DNA of 24,001 bases from RGIG3009 sp964390295 (lineage in GTDB: Bacteria > Bacillota > Clostridia > Oscillospirales > Acutalibacteraceae), in NCBI GenBank assembly GCA_964390295.1, contig CAYMHR010000021.1, forward strand, positions 1 through 24,001, in the 5' to 3' direction. A program made the translations under genes and the position numbers. Under the pieces are notes generated by a model. It was not told the DNA's origin. It was given only the letters and a program-made list of their open reading frames with translations, and did not search any database. Of the stretch, positions 1 through 8,500 are shown one piece after another. The first letter of the stretch is position 1. Every line of letters begins with the position of its first letter.

Positions 1-26
1 AGGCTACCTCCTCCATTGACACACGG
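1..26. repeat. 26-bp exact direct repeat, copy 1 (copy 2 at 184-209)
   Basis: Bases 1-26 are identical to bases 184-209, and base 27 differs. Both copies are in the same reading frame and encode the Walker B/D-loop residues ATSSIDTR. Only the second copy sits where an ABC ATPase needs it. The first copy is at the extreme edge of the window, which points to a k-mer-length assembly overlap, for example a contig end at a sequence shared by two paralogous exporters, rather than a biological duplication. Confidence 0.85.
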
Positions 27-419
27 GCACGCTTGGTGGGAGCGGATGACTTTATTACGCGGTTGCCGCAAGGTTACGATACCGACCTGTCGAACAACGG
101 TGCCAACCTGTCGCAGGGCCAGCGTCAGCTCATTGCCATCGCCCGTGCGGCGGTTGCCGATCCGCCCGTTATGATTTTGGACGAGGCTACCTCCTCCATT
201 GACACACGGACAGAGGCAATCGTTTCCCGCGGAATGGATAAGCTGATGGAGGGACGCACCGTGTTTGTGATTGCACACCGGCTGTCCACGGTTCGCAATT
301 CCGACGTGATTATGGTGTTGGAAAAGGGCCGGATCATCGAACGCGGTAGCCACGAAAAGCTCATCGCGGAGCACGGCACGTATTATCAACTGTATACCGG
401 TGCCTTTGAACTGGAATAA
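1..419 (+). CDS. ABC exporter ATP-binding domain, C-terminal fragment
   Basis: This is the 3' end of a gene that starts outside the window. The reading frame is open from base 3 and ends at the TAA at 417-419. The translated part holds the second half of an ABC nucleotide-binding domain: signature LSQGQRQLIAIARA, Walker B VMILDEATSSID and the switch histidine in FVIAHRLSTV, followed by the usual short tail. The stretch before the signature (GADDFITRLPQGYDTDLSNNG) and this spacing are typical of multidrug/lipid exporters in which a membrane domain is fused to the ATPase on one chain. Membrane part and Walker A lie outside the window. The first eight codons (ATSSIDTR) copy the Walker B/D-loop codons found 61 codons later and do not fit the family at this position, so the true sequence probably resumes at about base 27. 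Substrate unknown. Confidence 0.9.
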   Translation, partial: ATSSIDTRARLVGADDFITRLPQGYDTDLSNNGANLSQGQRQLIAIARAAVADPPVMILDEATSSIDTRTEAIVSRGMDKLMEGRTVFVIAHRLSTVRNSDVIMVLEKGRIIERGSHEKLIAEHGTYYQLYTGAFELE

Positions 420-422
420 GAG

Positions 423-457
423 AAAGCCGCTTGTGGCGCTTGCACGAGCGGCTTTTC
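423..457 (+). terminator. Rho-independent terminator of the ABC exporter gene
   Basis: Four bases after the stop codon, arm AAAGCCGCT (423-431) pairs with AGCGGCTTT (447-455). A T-G wobble and GTG/CAC extend the stem inward, leaving a seven-base loop. The 3' arm runs into TTTTCTTTT. Stem strength, T-rich tail and position just after the stop codon make this a standard intrinsic terminator. Confidence 0.88.
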
Positions 458-470
458 TTTTGCAAGACTC

Positions 471-499
471 TTGCAACCGCCGCGGCGGTGTGCTACAAT
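471..499 (+). promoter_or_regulatory. Sigma-A-type promoter of the small membrane protein gene
   Basis: TTGCAA (471-476) and TACAAT (494-499) are separated by exactly 17 bp. The expected transcription start is near 506, giving a leader of about 20 nt with the GAAAGGAAG ribosome binding site at 511-519. The promoter starts right after the preceding terminator, so this gene is transcribed independently of the ABC exporter. Confidence 0.8.
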
Positions 500-526
500 A
501 GCGTTGTTAAGAAAGGAAGTGCCGCT

Positions 527-1129
527 ATGCCTACTCGCTCCCGCGTGTGCTACGTTTTGCTGTGGATTTTATATCCCATCGTTTTGTTTTTTCAGTTCAG
601 TGCGGTTTACGGAACGTTGACCGGTACCGCCGCCAATTCGTTGGAGATTCGTCCCGCCATCAACGCCATGACGTTTCTCACCCTGTTCTTTTTTATAACG
701 GTGATGGCCTTTCTGGTGTTGCCGCGCTTGTACAAGGGCAAACGTGCCGCCTATCTTTGCGCGTTGGTTACCATGGTGATCACCGCCGTGCTGTCCGTTT
801 TGTTCGTGCCGATTGCGCTCAAGCTGTACGATTATTTCGGCGGAACCTACGTGACCGGCGGTGGCGATGCCGGCTTGAGCCTTTGGGACGTTATCTATCG
901 TCACATGTCACCGATTTTGTTTCCGTTGCTCATGATCCCCATTTGGTTGGATCTGCGTGACGAAGAACGTGATCGCCGGTGTGCCGAGGATAAGGAGCAG
1001 GTGCCCAGCATTTTGGGTGGGCTCAGCGATTATCGCATGGCGGCGTTGTCTCCAGACAGCGACCGACCGATCCGCGAAAAGCGCTCGGTGCGTCGTCGCC
1101 GTCAAAAGGAAGAACTCAAGAAGCAGTAA
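527..1129 (+). CDS. Small four-helix membrane protein, unknown function
   Basis: A 200-residue protein I do not recognise. The ATG at 527 is chosen because AAAGGAAG (512-519) lies 7 nt upstream and a promoter ends at 499; a longer frame opening at 431 would start inside the upstream terminator. Hydropathy read by eye shows four likely membrane helices: about residues 7-29 (CYVLLWILYPIVLFF), 46-68 (MTFLTLFFFITVMAFLVLP), 74-100 (AAYLCALVTMVITAVLSVLF) and 124-142 (MSPILFPLLMIPIWLDL). The last about 55 residues are strongly charged, ending in RRRRQKEELKKQ, consistent with a cytoplasmic tail by the positive-inside rule. There is no catalytic motif, cysteine pair or signal peptide. It is monocistronic or read through into the methyltransferase. 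A small membrane protein with a real promoter and ribosome binding site is very likely expressed; its role is open. Confidence 0.82.
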   Translation: MPTRSRVCYVLLWILYPIVLFFQFSAVYGTLTGTAANSLEIRPAINAMTFLTLFFFITVMAFLVLPRLYKGKRAAYLCALVTMVITAVLSVLFVPIALKLYDYFGGTYVTGGGDAGLSLWDVIYRHMSPILFPLLMIPIWLDLRDEERDRRCAEDKEQVPSILGGLSDYRMAALSPDSDRPIREKRSVRRRRQKEELKKQ

Positions 1130-1135
1130 CACGAT

Positions 1136-1161
1136 AAAGCCGCCTTCCGGGCGGCTTTTTT
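1136..1161 (+). terminator. Rho-independent terminator abutting the next gene's RBS
   Basis: AAAGCCGCC (1136-1144) pairs with GGCGGCTTT (1150-1158) and is followed by a six-T run (1156-1161). It lies 6 nt after the stop of the membrane protein gene. The T run is immediately followed by GGAGG (1162-1166), the ribosome binding site of the next gene, leaving no room for a promoter between them. It may therefore act as a partial terminator or attenuator. Confidence 0.85.
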
Positions 1162-1173
1162 GGAGGAACGACT

Positions 1174-2583
1174 ATGTTACCCAAGCGATTTGAAGAACGG
1201 ATGAAGCCGTTGCTCGGTGAGCGCTATGCCGAGCTGGAGGCGTGGGTGGAGCGCCCGATGACGGTGCGCGGCTTGCGTGCCAATACGCTCAAGTGCGATT
1301 CCACGCACCTGCAATCCTGCTTCGGTGATGCCTTGAAGCCGGTTCCGTTTTCCGAAAACGGATTTGCCGTCGGAGCGGAATTTCGAGCTGGAAGCGACCC
1401 GTTACACCATGCCGGTGCGTATTATATGCAGGAGCCGTCAGCCATGTCGGCGGTGACGTTGTTGGCACCGCGCCCCGGTGAATACGTGCTGGATTTGTGC
1501 GCCGCGCCCGGCGGAAAATCGACGCAGATTGCCGCAGCGTTGCACGGGCAGGGATTGCTATGGACCAACGAATATGTGCCCAATCGCGCACGGGTGCTGG
1601 TGCAGAATTTGGAACGATGCGGCGTGCGAAACGCCGTCGTTTCCTGCGGCGATACCGCGCGCCTTGCCGAGGCGTTGCCGCAATGGTTCGACGCGGTACT
1701 GGCGGATGTGCCCTGCTCCGGAGAAGGAATGTTTCGCAAGGAGCCGGAGGCGTTGCCCGGCTGGAGTGAGGAAAACGTTGCCCTCTGTGCGGCACGCAGT
1801 CGCACGATTTTGGACAATGCGGCGCAGTGCGTTCGTCCCGGTGGACGTCTGGTGATGTCCACCTGTACCTTCGCTTGTGAGGAAAACGAGTGGGCCGTGG
1901 TTCGCTTTCTGCACGATCACCCTGACTTCACGTTGGAGCCTGCCGATGTACCGTTTGGTGAGCCGGGCTTTGAAGCCGATGCTATCGCCGCCTTTGGTGA
2001 GGCCGCCTTGCGTGAGTTTGCCGAAACCGTTCCGCTCTCGCGCTGTCGTCGGATTTTCCCGTGGAACGGTGGGGAGGGGCACTTTTTGGCATTGCTTCGC
2101 CGTACCGGTGACGGCGAGCGCGCTACGATAGCACCGCCGGTGCCGACACGGCGCGCCGACGAAGTCGTCGAAGCCGCCAAAGCGCTTTATGCCGAATGTT
2201 TTGGTGACGAGCCGCAGGGACGGTTCCTTCAGACCGGTGATACGATCCGCCTGTTACCGTGGGGGATGCCCAAGATCGAGGGGGTGCACGTGCTGACTGC
2301 CGGAGTGCCGGTGGCGCAGGTGCTTACCGGTCGCACCTGGCGCGTGGAGCCGACGCACGCGGTGTTCCAGTCGGCACCGGCGTCGGCGTGTCGGCGGCTG
2401 GTGGATTTGTCGCGTGATGATCCGCGTGCCGTTGCTTTTTTGCGCGGCGAGGAGCTGACCGTAACCGCTGAAAACGGGTGGTGCGGCGTGGCCGTCGAGG
2501 GCGTGACGATGGGCTTCAGTAAGGCAGTCGACGGCCGCTTGAAAAATCGGTACCCCAAAGGGCTGCGCTTGCGGCGCGGCTAA
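1174..2583 (+). CDS. rsmF: RsmF-like rRNA (cytosine-5)-methyltransferase, NOL1/NOP2/Sun family
   Basis: A 469-residue SAM-dependent methyltransferase predicted to make 5-methylcytosine in 16S rRNA. After an N-terminal RNA-binding region (about 1-90), the Rossmann-type catalytic domain shows the SAM-binding motif LDLCAAPGGKS (near residue 106), the motif IV loop PCSGEGMF with Cys181, and motif VI STCTF with Cys231. These two cysteines are the nucleophile and release cysteine of this family. The C-terminal about 180 residues, ending FSKAVDGRLKNRYPKGLRL, match the RsmF-type extra domain and PUA-like tail, which plain RsmB proteins lack. Length is right for the Firmicutes form (about 450-480). 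ATG 1174 has GGAGG 7 nt upstream. The exact target cytosine cannot be read from sequence, so the symbol denotes the family rather than the proven E. coli site. Confidence 0.88.
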   Translation: MLPKRFEERMKPLLGERYAELEAWVERPMTVRGLRANTLKCDSTHLQSCFGDALKPVPFSENGFAVGAEFRAGSDPLHHAGAYYMQEPSAMSAVTLLAPRPGEYVLDLCAAPGGKSTQIAAALHGQGLLWTNEYVPNRARVLVQNLERCGVRNAVVSCGDTARLAEALPQWFDAVLADVPCSGEGMFRKEPEALPGWSEENVALCAARSRTILDNAAQCVRPGGRLVMSTCTFACEENEWAVVRFLHDHPDFTLEPADVPFGEPGFEADAIAAFGEAALREFAETVPLSRCRRIFPWNGGEGHFLALLRRTGDGERATIAPPVPTRRADEVVEAAKALYAECFGDEPQGRFLQTGDTIRLLPWGMPKIEGVHVLTAGVPVAQVLTGRTWRVEPTHAVFQSAPASACRRLVDLSRDDPRAVAFLRGEELTVTAENGWCGVAVEGVTMGFSKAVDGRLKNRYPKGLRLRRG

Positions 2584-2592
2584 CGGGTCGGC

Positions 2593-2611
2593 TCCGTCTT
2601 TTGTTGACGGA
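2593..2611. repeat. Inverted repeat upstream of the rha promoter
   Basis: TCCGTC (2593-2598) and GACGGA (2606-2611) form perfect 6-bp arms around a 7-bp TTTTGTT centre, just after the methyltransferase stop and 4 bp before the putative -35 box of rhaB. No T run follows the second arm, so it is a poor terminator. Its position suits an operator for a rhamnose regulator, but this is inference from location only. Confidence 0.4.
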
Positions 2612-2615
2612 ACAC

Positions 2616-2644
2616 TTGCTATTTGCGGCAGAGTCTGTTATACT
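2616..2644 (+). promoter_or_regulatory. Promoter of the rhaB-rhaA operon
   Basis: TTGCTA (2616-2621) and TATACT (2639-2644) are 17 bp apart. Transcription would begin near 2651, about 30 nt before the rhaB start. A second -35-like TTGACG at 2604-2609 is too far from the -10 (29 bp) to be used. The imperfect -35 is compatible with activator-dependent control, as is common for rhamnose genes; no regulator gene is in view. Confidence 0.72.
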
Positions 2645-2680
2645 GAAAGCGAAAAAACGATGCGATCGGGAGGAATTACT

Positions 2681-4078
2681 ATGAGCAATACCTACTATTT
2701 GGCGGTGGATATCGGCGCTTCCAGCGGCCGCCATATTTTAGCGCATACCGAAGACGGCAAAATCGTTCTGGAGGAAGTGTATCGCTTCAAAAACGGTTTA
2801 ACGGAGCGCAACGGTCATCTTTGCTGGGACACGGAGCGACTGTTCACCGGTATTGTCGAGGGTATGAAAAAATGCGGCGAGTTGGGCAAGATTCCCAGCT
2901 CAATGGGAATTGATACCTGGGGCGTGGATTTTGTTTTGCTGGATAACCGGGGCGAGGTCTTGGGTGACACGGTAGCCTACCGCGACAACCGTACCGAGGG
3001 CATGGACACCGCGGTGTACGCTTGCGTTCCGGAGTCGGAGCTGTATGCGCGTACCGGCATCCAAAAAGCCATGTATAATACGGTATATCAGCTGATGAGC
3101 ATCCGGCAAACCCAGCCGGAATTGCTGGAGCAGGCACAACGGTTGTTGATGATCCCGGCGTATTTCCATTATCGTCTTACCGGCGTTGCTCTGAACGAAT
3201 ACACGCTGGCCACGACCACCAATCTGGTCAATGCCGAAACCAAGGATTGGGACGGCGAACTGTTGGATCGGCTGGACTTCCCGCGCCGCCTGTTTGGCCG
3301 TATCGGTCAACCGGGCGAAACCGTGGGCAAGCTGACCGACGAGATTGCCGCCCGGGTGGGTTACTCCTGCAACGTGGTGTTGCCTGCCATGCACGATACC
3401 GGCTCGGCGGTGGCGGCGGCGCCCGCAAACGACGACGATTTTCTGTATATCAGCTCCGGCACGTGGTCGTTGCTCGGCGTCGAGCGTCCGACTCCCGATT
3501 GCAGTGAAGCCAGCCGCAAGCTGAACTTTACCAACGAGGGCGGCGTAGAGTACCGCTTCCGCTATCTGAAAAACATTATGGGATTGTGGATGCTGCAATC
3601 GATCAAGCGCGAGCTGAACGACCAATACGGCTTCGGTGAGCTGTCGGATTTGGCACGTGCCGCCGAAATCCATTCGCTGGTTGACGTGGACGATATGCGC
3701 TTTCTGGCTCCCAAAAGCATGATCGACACGGTGAAGGCGCTGTGTGCCGAATCGGGTCAACAGGTGCCGCAGACTGTGGGCGAGGTGTGTAAGGTCGTCT
3801 ATTTAAGCCTGTCGCAGTGCTATGGCAGAGCCGTTCGTGAAATGGAGCAGGTGACCGGCAGGGCCTACAGTCGGTTGCATATTGTCGGCGGCGGCTGTCA
3901 GGACGGTTACTTGAACGAGTTGACTGCTGATGCTACCGGCAAAGCGGTGTACGCCGGCCCGATCGAAGCGACGGCGCTCGGTAATTTGCTGGTGCAAATG
4001 CTGGCCGCCGGAGAATTTGCTTCGCTGGCGGAAGGCCGCGAGGCGATTGCTCGTTCCTTCGACGTAAGGCGGGTGTAA
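2681..4078 (+). CDS. rhaB: L-rhamnulokinase (RhaB)
   Basis: A 465-residue FGGY-family sugar kinase that phosphorylates L-rhamnulose to L-rhamnulose-1-phosphate using ATP, the second step of rhamnose catabolism in the cytoplasm. Visible family features are the N-terminal phosphate loop AVDIGASSGRH, the substrate motif IDTWGVDFVLLD, MHDTGSAVAA with Asp239 as the likely catalytic base, the second-domain ATP motif ISSGTWSLLG, and the adenosine motif IVGGGCQDGYLNELTADATG. ATG 2681 is preferred over an in-frame ATG at 2660 because GGGAGG (2668-2673) sits 7 nt before it. It is followed after 3 nt by rhaA, so the two are translated from one message. No rhamnulose-1-phosphate aldolase, mutarotase, transporter or regulator occurs in the window. 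Identification is firm from motifs and the neighbouring isomerase. Confidence 0.95.
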   Translation: MSNTYYLAVDIGASSGRHILAHTEDGKIVLEEVYRFKNGLTERNGHLCWDTERLFTGIVEGMKKCGELGKIPSSMGIDTWGVDFVLLDNRGEVLGDTVAYRDNRTEGMDTAVYACVPESELYARTGIQKAMYNTVYQLMSIRQTQPELLEQAQRLLMIPAYFHYRLTGVALNEYTLATTTNLVNAETKDWDGELLDRLDFPRRLFGRIGQPGETVGKLTDEIAARVGYSCNVVLPAMHDTGSAVAAAPANDDDFLYISSGTWSLLGVERPTPDCSEASRKLNFTNEGGVEYRFRYLKNIMGLWMLQSIKRELNDQYGFGELSDLARAAEIHSLVDVDDMRFLAPKSMIDTVKALCAESGQQVPQTVGEVCKVVYLSLSQCYGRAVREMEQVTGRAYSRLHIVGGGCQDGYLNELTADATGKAVYAGPIEATALGNLLVQMLAAGEFASLAEGREAIARSFDVRRV

Positions 4079-4081
4079 GCG

Positions 4082-5326
4082 ATGAACCGTTACGAAAGTG
4101 CAAAGGCGTTGTACGCCGCGGTCGGTGTGGATACCGAAGCGGCACTGGATCGCTTGTCACAGGTTGCCATTTCTCTGCATTGCTGGCAGGGCGACGATAT
4201 CGTTGGCTTTGAAGACCGCACCGGCAACGTCGGCGGTGGCTTGCAGGTGACGGGGGACTATCCCGGCCGTGCCCGCACGCCGCAGGAGTTGATGAACGAT
4301 TTGGATAAAGCCTTGTCACTGATCCCCGGTCATCATCGGTTAAATCTTCACGCGTGCTATGCCATAAAAGCGGACGAAGTGGATCGGGATCGCTATACGG
4401 TGCGTGAGTTTGAGCCGTGGATCACGTTTGCCGCCGAACGCAAGATGGCGATCGATTTTAACCCCACGCTGTTCGGTCATCCCATGGTGAAAAACGGCAT
4501 GACGTTATCGCACCCGGACCCGGAGGTGCGCCGCTTTTGGATTGACCATTGCAAGGCCACCCGTGCGATCGCGGCGGAAATCGGCAAGCGCCAGGGAACT
4601 CCTTGCCTGCACAATATTTGGATTCCGGACGGCCTGAAAAACACCCCGTCCGACCGCATGGGGCCACGCCGTCGCTTGAAGGAATCGCTGGATGAAATCT
4701 ATGCCGTCCGTTACGATGCGGCGTATATCGCCGACTCCTTGGAATCCAAGCTGTTTGGTACCGGCGTGGAGTCCTATACTACCGGCAACAGCGAGTTTTA
4801 TATCAGCTATGCCGCCAAAAACGGCGTCATGGCGTTGCTGGATAACGGGCATTTTCATCCCACCGAGTCGGTGGCGGATAAGCTGTCGTCGTTGCTGTTG
4901 TTCTTCGATCGGATCGCTCTGCACGTGACGCGCGGCGTTCGGTGGGACAGCGACCACGTCGTACTGCTGGATGATGAGATTCGGGAGATTGCCTACGAAT
5001 TGGTGCATTGCGATGCGCTGGAGCGTGCCTTTATCGGCTTGGATTATTTCGACGCTTCGATCAATCGTGTGTCGGCATGGGTCACGGGCATGCGGAGCCT
5101 GCAAAAAGCGTTATTGACCGCCTTGCTGATGCCGCACGACACCCTGCGTGCTTTGCAGGACGCCGGAGACGGTACACGTCACATGGTACTGCTGGAAGAG
5201 CTGAAGCTGTATCCGGTTGGTGACGTGTGGGAGGAATTTTGTCGTCGCCAGGGCGTACCCGGCGGCATGGCGTATTTGAAGAAGATCGAAGCCTACGAGG
5301 CAGAGGTGCTGTCACAGCGGCACTAA
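4082..5326 (+). CDS. rhaA: L-rhamnose isomerase (RhaA)
   Basis: A 414-residue metal-dependent aldose-ketose isomerase converting L-rhamnose to L-rhamnulose, feeding RhaB. Length matches the usual about 417-420 residues. Typical RhaA segments are seen: SLHCWQGDDIVGFE near the N-terminus, INLHACYA-like RLNLHACYA, DFNPTLFGHPMVKNGMTLSHPD, HNIWIPDG, GNSEFYISYAAKNG, the metal-site segment DNGHFHPTESVADK (His257, His259) and D289-S-D-H292. ATG 4082 lies 3 nt after the rhaB stop and lacks a strong ribosome binding site (only GGCGGG upstream), suggesting translational coupling to rhaB. A terminator follows 30 nt after the stop. The order rhaB-rhaA without rhaD means lactaldehyde/DHAP-forming aldolase must be encoded elsewhere. 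Confidence 0.96.
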   Translation: MNRYESAKALYAAVGVDTEAALDRLSQVAISLHCWQGDDIVGFEDRTGNVGGGLQVTGDYPGRARTPQELMNDLDKALSLIPGHHRLNLHACYAIKADEVDRDRYTVREFEPWITFAAERKMAIDFNPTLFGHPMVKNGMTLSHPDPEVRRFWIDHCKATRAIAAEIGKRQGTPCLHNIWIPDGLKNTPSDRMGPRRRLKESLDEIYAVRYDAAYIADSLESKLFGTGVESYTTGNSEFYISYAAKNGVMALLDNGHFHPTESVADKLSSLLLFFDRIALHVTRGVRWDSDHVVLLDDEIREIAYELVHCDALERAFIGLDYFDASINRVSAWVTGMRSLQKALLTALLMPHDTLRALQDAGDGTRHMVLLEELKLYPVGDVWEEFCRRQGVPGGMAYLKKIEAYEAEVLSQRH

Positions 5327-5355
5327 CGCCGGTGGCAGACAGGAAAAAGGGTTTA

Positions 5356-5401
5356 GCGACACTTCTTGTACAGCAAGTACAAGAAGTGTCGCGTTTTTTT
5401 T
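5356..5401 (+). terminator. Very strong terminator of the rhaBA operon
   Basis: A perfect 16-bp stem, GCGACACTTCTTGTAC (5356-5371) against GTACAAGAAGTGTCGC (5377-5392), closes a 5-base AGCAA loop and is followed by G and eight Ts (5394-5401). It separates the rhamnose operon from the GH16 gene. Confidence 0.95.
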
Positions 5402-5421
5402 GAAAATTCAACAAAAGTGCC

Positions 5422-5450
5422 TTTACAAAAAGAACAATCGGTGCTATACT
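5422..5450 (+). promoter_or_regulatory. Promoter of the GH16 gene
   Basis: TTTACA (5422-5427) and TATACT (5445-5450), spacer 17 bp, with a TGC extension before the -10. The expected transcription start is near 5457, giving an untranslated leader of about 84 nt that is almost entirely able to base-pair. Confidence 0.85.
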
Positions 5451-5466
5451 TACTACGAGTAAAGTT

Positions 5467-5524
5467 GCCGGAGACGGAGAGAGGCGACGCGGCCGAACGC
5501 CGTGTCGCCTTTTGCGTCTGTGGC
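5467..5524 (+). promoter_or_regulatory. Structured 5' leader hairpin of the GH16 mRNA
   Basis: AGGCGACGCGGC (5482-5493) pairs with GCCGTGTCGCCT (5499-5510) over 12 bp with one G-U pair and a CGAAC loop. Outside it AGACG (5472-5476) pairs with CGTCT (5515-5519) and GCC (5467-5469) with GGC (5522-5524). The structure begins about 10 nt after the predicted transcription start and ends 1 nt before the AAGGAGG ribosome binding site (5526-5532). Four Ts (5510-5513) follow the inner stem, so it could be an attenuator, but the T run is short. It resembles no riboswitch class I know; mRNA stabilisation is the simplest role. Confidence 0.6.
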
Positions 5525-5540
5525 GAAGGAGGAACCTGTT

Positions 5541-8500
5541 GTGAAGAAAAACAGTAAGCGTATTCTTTCCTGTCTTATGGCACTGGCACTGCTGATACCC
5601 TGTTGCCTTTCCGGTTTGGTATTGCCGGTTTCGGCTACGTCCACAGTGGCGCTTATCGAGGATTTTGAAGATAGCAACACGGCCGCCGCGATTGCCGGTT
5701 GGGTGGGAATGGGCAAGTTGGTTGCCGATCCTACCAACGCTGACAACACGGTGCTCAAGGTGACCACGGCCATGACCAACACGTGGTCCGGCGGTTGCTT
5801 CGGCTTGCAGGGCAATCGTTTGTATGCGCTGTCGGTCAGCTATTACGGCGGCACTGCCACAGTGGAGTTCAACGTTGGCTCCAGCAAGGGCATTACCGCG
5901 CCGGGTTCCAATCCGACCGTAACGGCTACCACGGCATGGAAAACGGTGACGTACTATTTCAAAACCTGGGAAAGCCCGAAAAACGACGGGTATTCCATCA
6001 AGATGACGGCGACGGCGGACACGCTGATCGACAACGTTCTGTTGGTCGATCTGGGCGCGGCTCCGACGGAGAATTTGCTGATCGGCGGCGACTTTGATTC
6101 CGATTTGTCTTATGCCTATAACGGCTACTGGAGTGGTGCCGTTGCGAGCGGTGCATCGGTTGTTACCGATCCGGCGGATTCTTCCAATAAGGCGCTTTAC
6201 CTTCCCTCCACCTTCCCACAGCAGGCCGCCACGTATTACGGGGCGGTAACCCACGCGTGGGAAGCGAACACGACTTATACCCTGTCGGCTCGCGTGTACG
6301 GCGGTCCGGTATCGTTTTATCTGAACAGCGGCAAGGGGGTCGCTGCCGAAGGTGGCGGCTGGGTTGATTTTGTTCCGAGCAATACGACGTCATGGCAGAC
6401 GTTTACTCATACCTTTACCACGGGCAGCTCGGTGACTGACGACGTTTACGGCTTTGGCATCGGACTACAGCGGTCGCTCAGCACGACGGGTACCTACGTG
6501 GACGATATTGTCATTGCGAAAAAGGCGGCGGAACCGGCCGAGTCGATTGCGCTGTCGCCTGCCACACTGACGCTGGCCGTGGGTAGCTTCGAGACCCTGA
6601 CCGTGGTGGCAACCCCGACCGACGGCACGGTCGGTACGCTGACGTGGACCAGCACCAACGAAAGTGCGGTAACAGTCGCCAACGGCGTTGTTACTGCTGT
6701 CGGTGCCGGTGCCGCCGTGATTAAGGCCACCGACGGTGATAAGCTAACCGCAACCTGTACCGTAACGGTTCCGGAAACGGCGACCGGCTTCACCCTGTCG
6801 CCCAAAGCGTTGCATTTGGCTTCCGGTGCCTCCAAAACACTTGCCGTGACGGCAACGCCGGCCGGTGCCGACGTCGGCACCTTGACCTGGACCTCGAATA
6901 ATACCGGTGCCGTTACCGTTGTGAACGGCAAGGTCACGGCGGTTGGCGACGGAACGGCGACGATTACGGTAAGCAACGGAACGTTGAGCGATACGATGAC
7001 GGTCACGGTGGATGCCTACGGCGAACTGTTGACCGGCGGCAATTTTGAAAGCGGCGATTGGCAGGTGCCGCTGTGGACGACCAATTTTATCAACGCCGAG
7101 GCCGGCTCGGTCGTAACCGATCCGGATGATCCCACCAATGCGGTGGCCTGTCTGAAGCCTAGCACCAATGCGGTGTATTTATACCAGGTCCCCGTGCAGG
7201 GCAATACCGCCTACGTGCTGACCTATAAAGTAAAAGGCGGCACGGTACGTACGTCGATTTCCTCGACCCACGCAGCTGTGGGCGGCGGTTGGGAAAATAC
7301 CACCCCGGCAGCCGAGGGGTGGACCACCGTTACCAAGATATTTACAACGGCCGCCTCTCCCAACAAGAACTATTTGCTGGCCATTGGTAATACGACAGAT
7401 ATGGCGACCTATATCGACGACGTTTCCTTAAAGGCGTTACCGGCGGCAACGGCGATTACGCTTTCCACCAAAGCGGCAACGTTGAGTCATCACGCTACGT
7501 TGGAGCTGGCTTTCACTACCACGCCGGCGCAGTCCAACGTGGGTACTTTGACTTGGACGAGCAGCAAGCCAGCCGTCGCCACGGTGGACCAAAACGGTAA
7601 GGTGACAGCGCTTACCTCCGGTGAAACGACGATCACCGTGTCGAACGGTACGCTGTCGGATACTTGTACGATCACGGTGCCGCAAATCGCGGAAACGTTT
7701 ATGCTGAAGGATACGACCCTGCATTTGGCGGTAGGCACTTACAAAACCGTGTCGGTGCTGACAGAAGGCGGCTTGAGCGCCGGTACGCTGACGTGGAGTA
7801 CCAACGCCGCCGACGTTGTGTCGGTGGACGAGTCCGGTAAGGTGACGGCTCTTGCCGAAGGTACTGCTACCGTTACCGTTACCAACTACAACGGTGTAAG
7901 CGCCACCGTCACCGTGGCGGTAAACGCGTTGGGCGAGCGAATCAGCGGCGGCAATTTTGAAAACGGTGATTGGAACAACCAAACGCTGACCACCAATATT
8001 ATCGGTGACGGTTCCGGCTCCGTGGTTGCTGAAACGGACGGAAATCACGTGCTGCAAATTCCGGCAACCGTGACCTCAACACTGTATTTTGCTCCGGCGC
8101 CGATTGAAGGTGGCAAGACCTACGTGGTGACGATGAAGGCCAAGGGCGCGTCAATTCGCACACACGTGATTGCTACGCACTGCGCCGCCGGTGATCTTGG
8201 CGAAACGAATACGGCGTTGCAGACGGATGCGTGGACAACGGTCAGCTTTGTATTTACCACCAAAGAGTCTCCCAACAAGAATTATGCGATCGCGATCAGC
8301 AATCACAGCGACGCGACGTTGAGCATCGACGATATTTCGTGGAAAGAGCTTCCTGCCGCAGATAGCCTGGCGGTTACTCCCACTACGGTCAAATTGTTGC
8401 CCAACGGATCGACGACCTTAAAGGTGTCGGCCGTTCCGGCGCTGTCCAATATGGGCACCGTCACCTGGTCCAGCAGTGATCCCAACCTGATTTCGGTGGA

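Noticed and set aside
5467..5524. Known riboswitch upstream of the GH16 gene
   Set aside because: The element is a single extended hairpin without the multi-helix junction or conserved loops of the riboswitch classes I can recall, and no metabolite link is evident.
5082..6254. 390-codon minus-strand frame across the rhaA end, the terminator and the GH16 start
   Set aside because: It crosses a strong hairpin terminator, a promoter and two unrelated genes and has no recognisable family feature.
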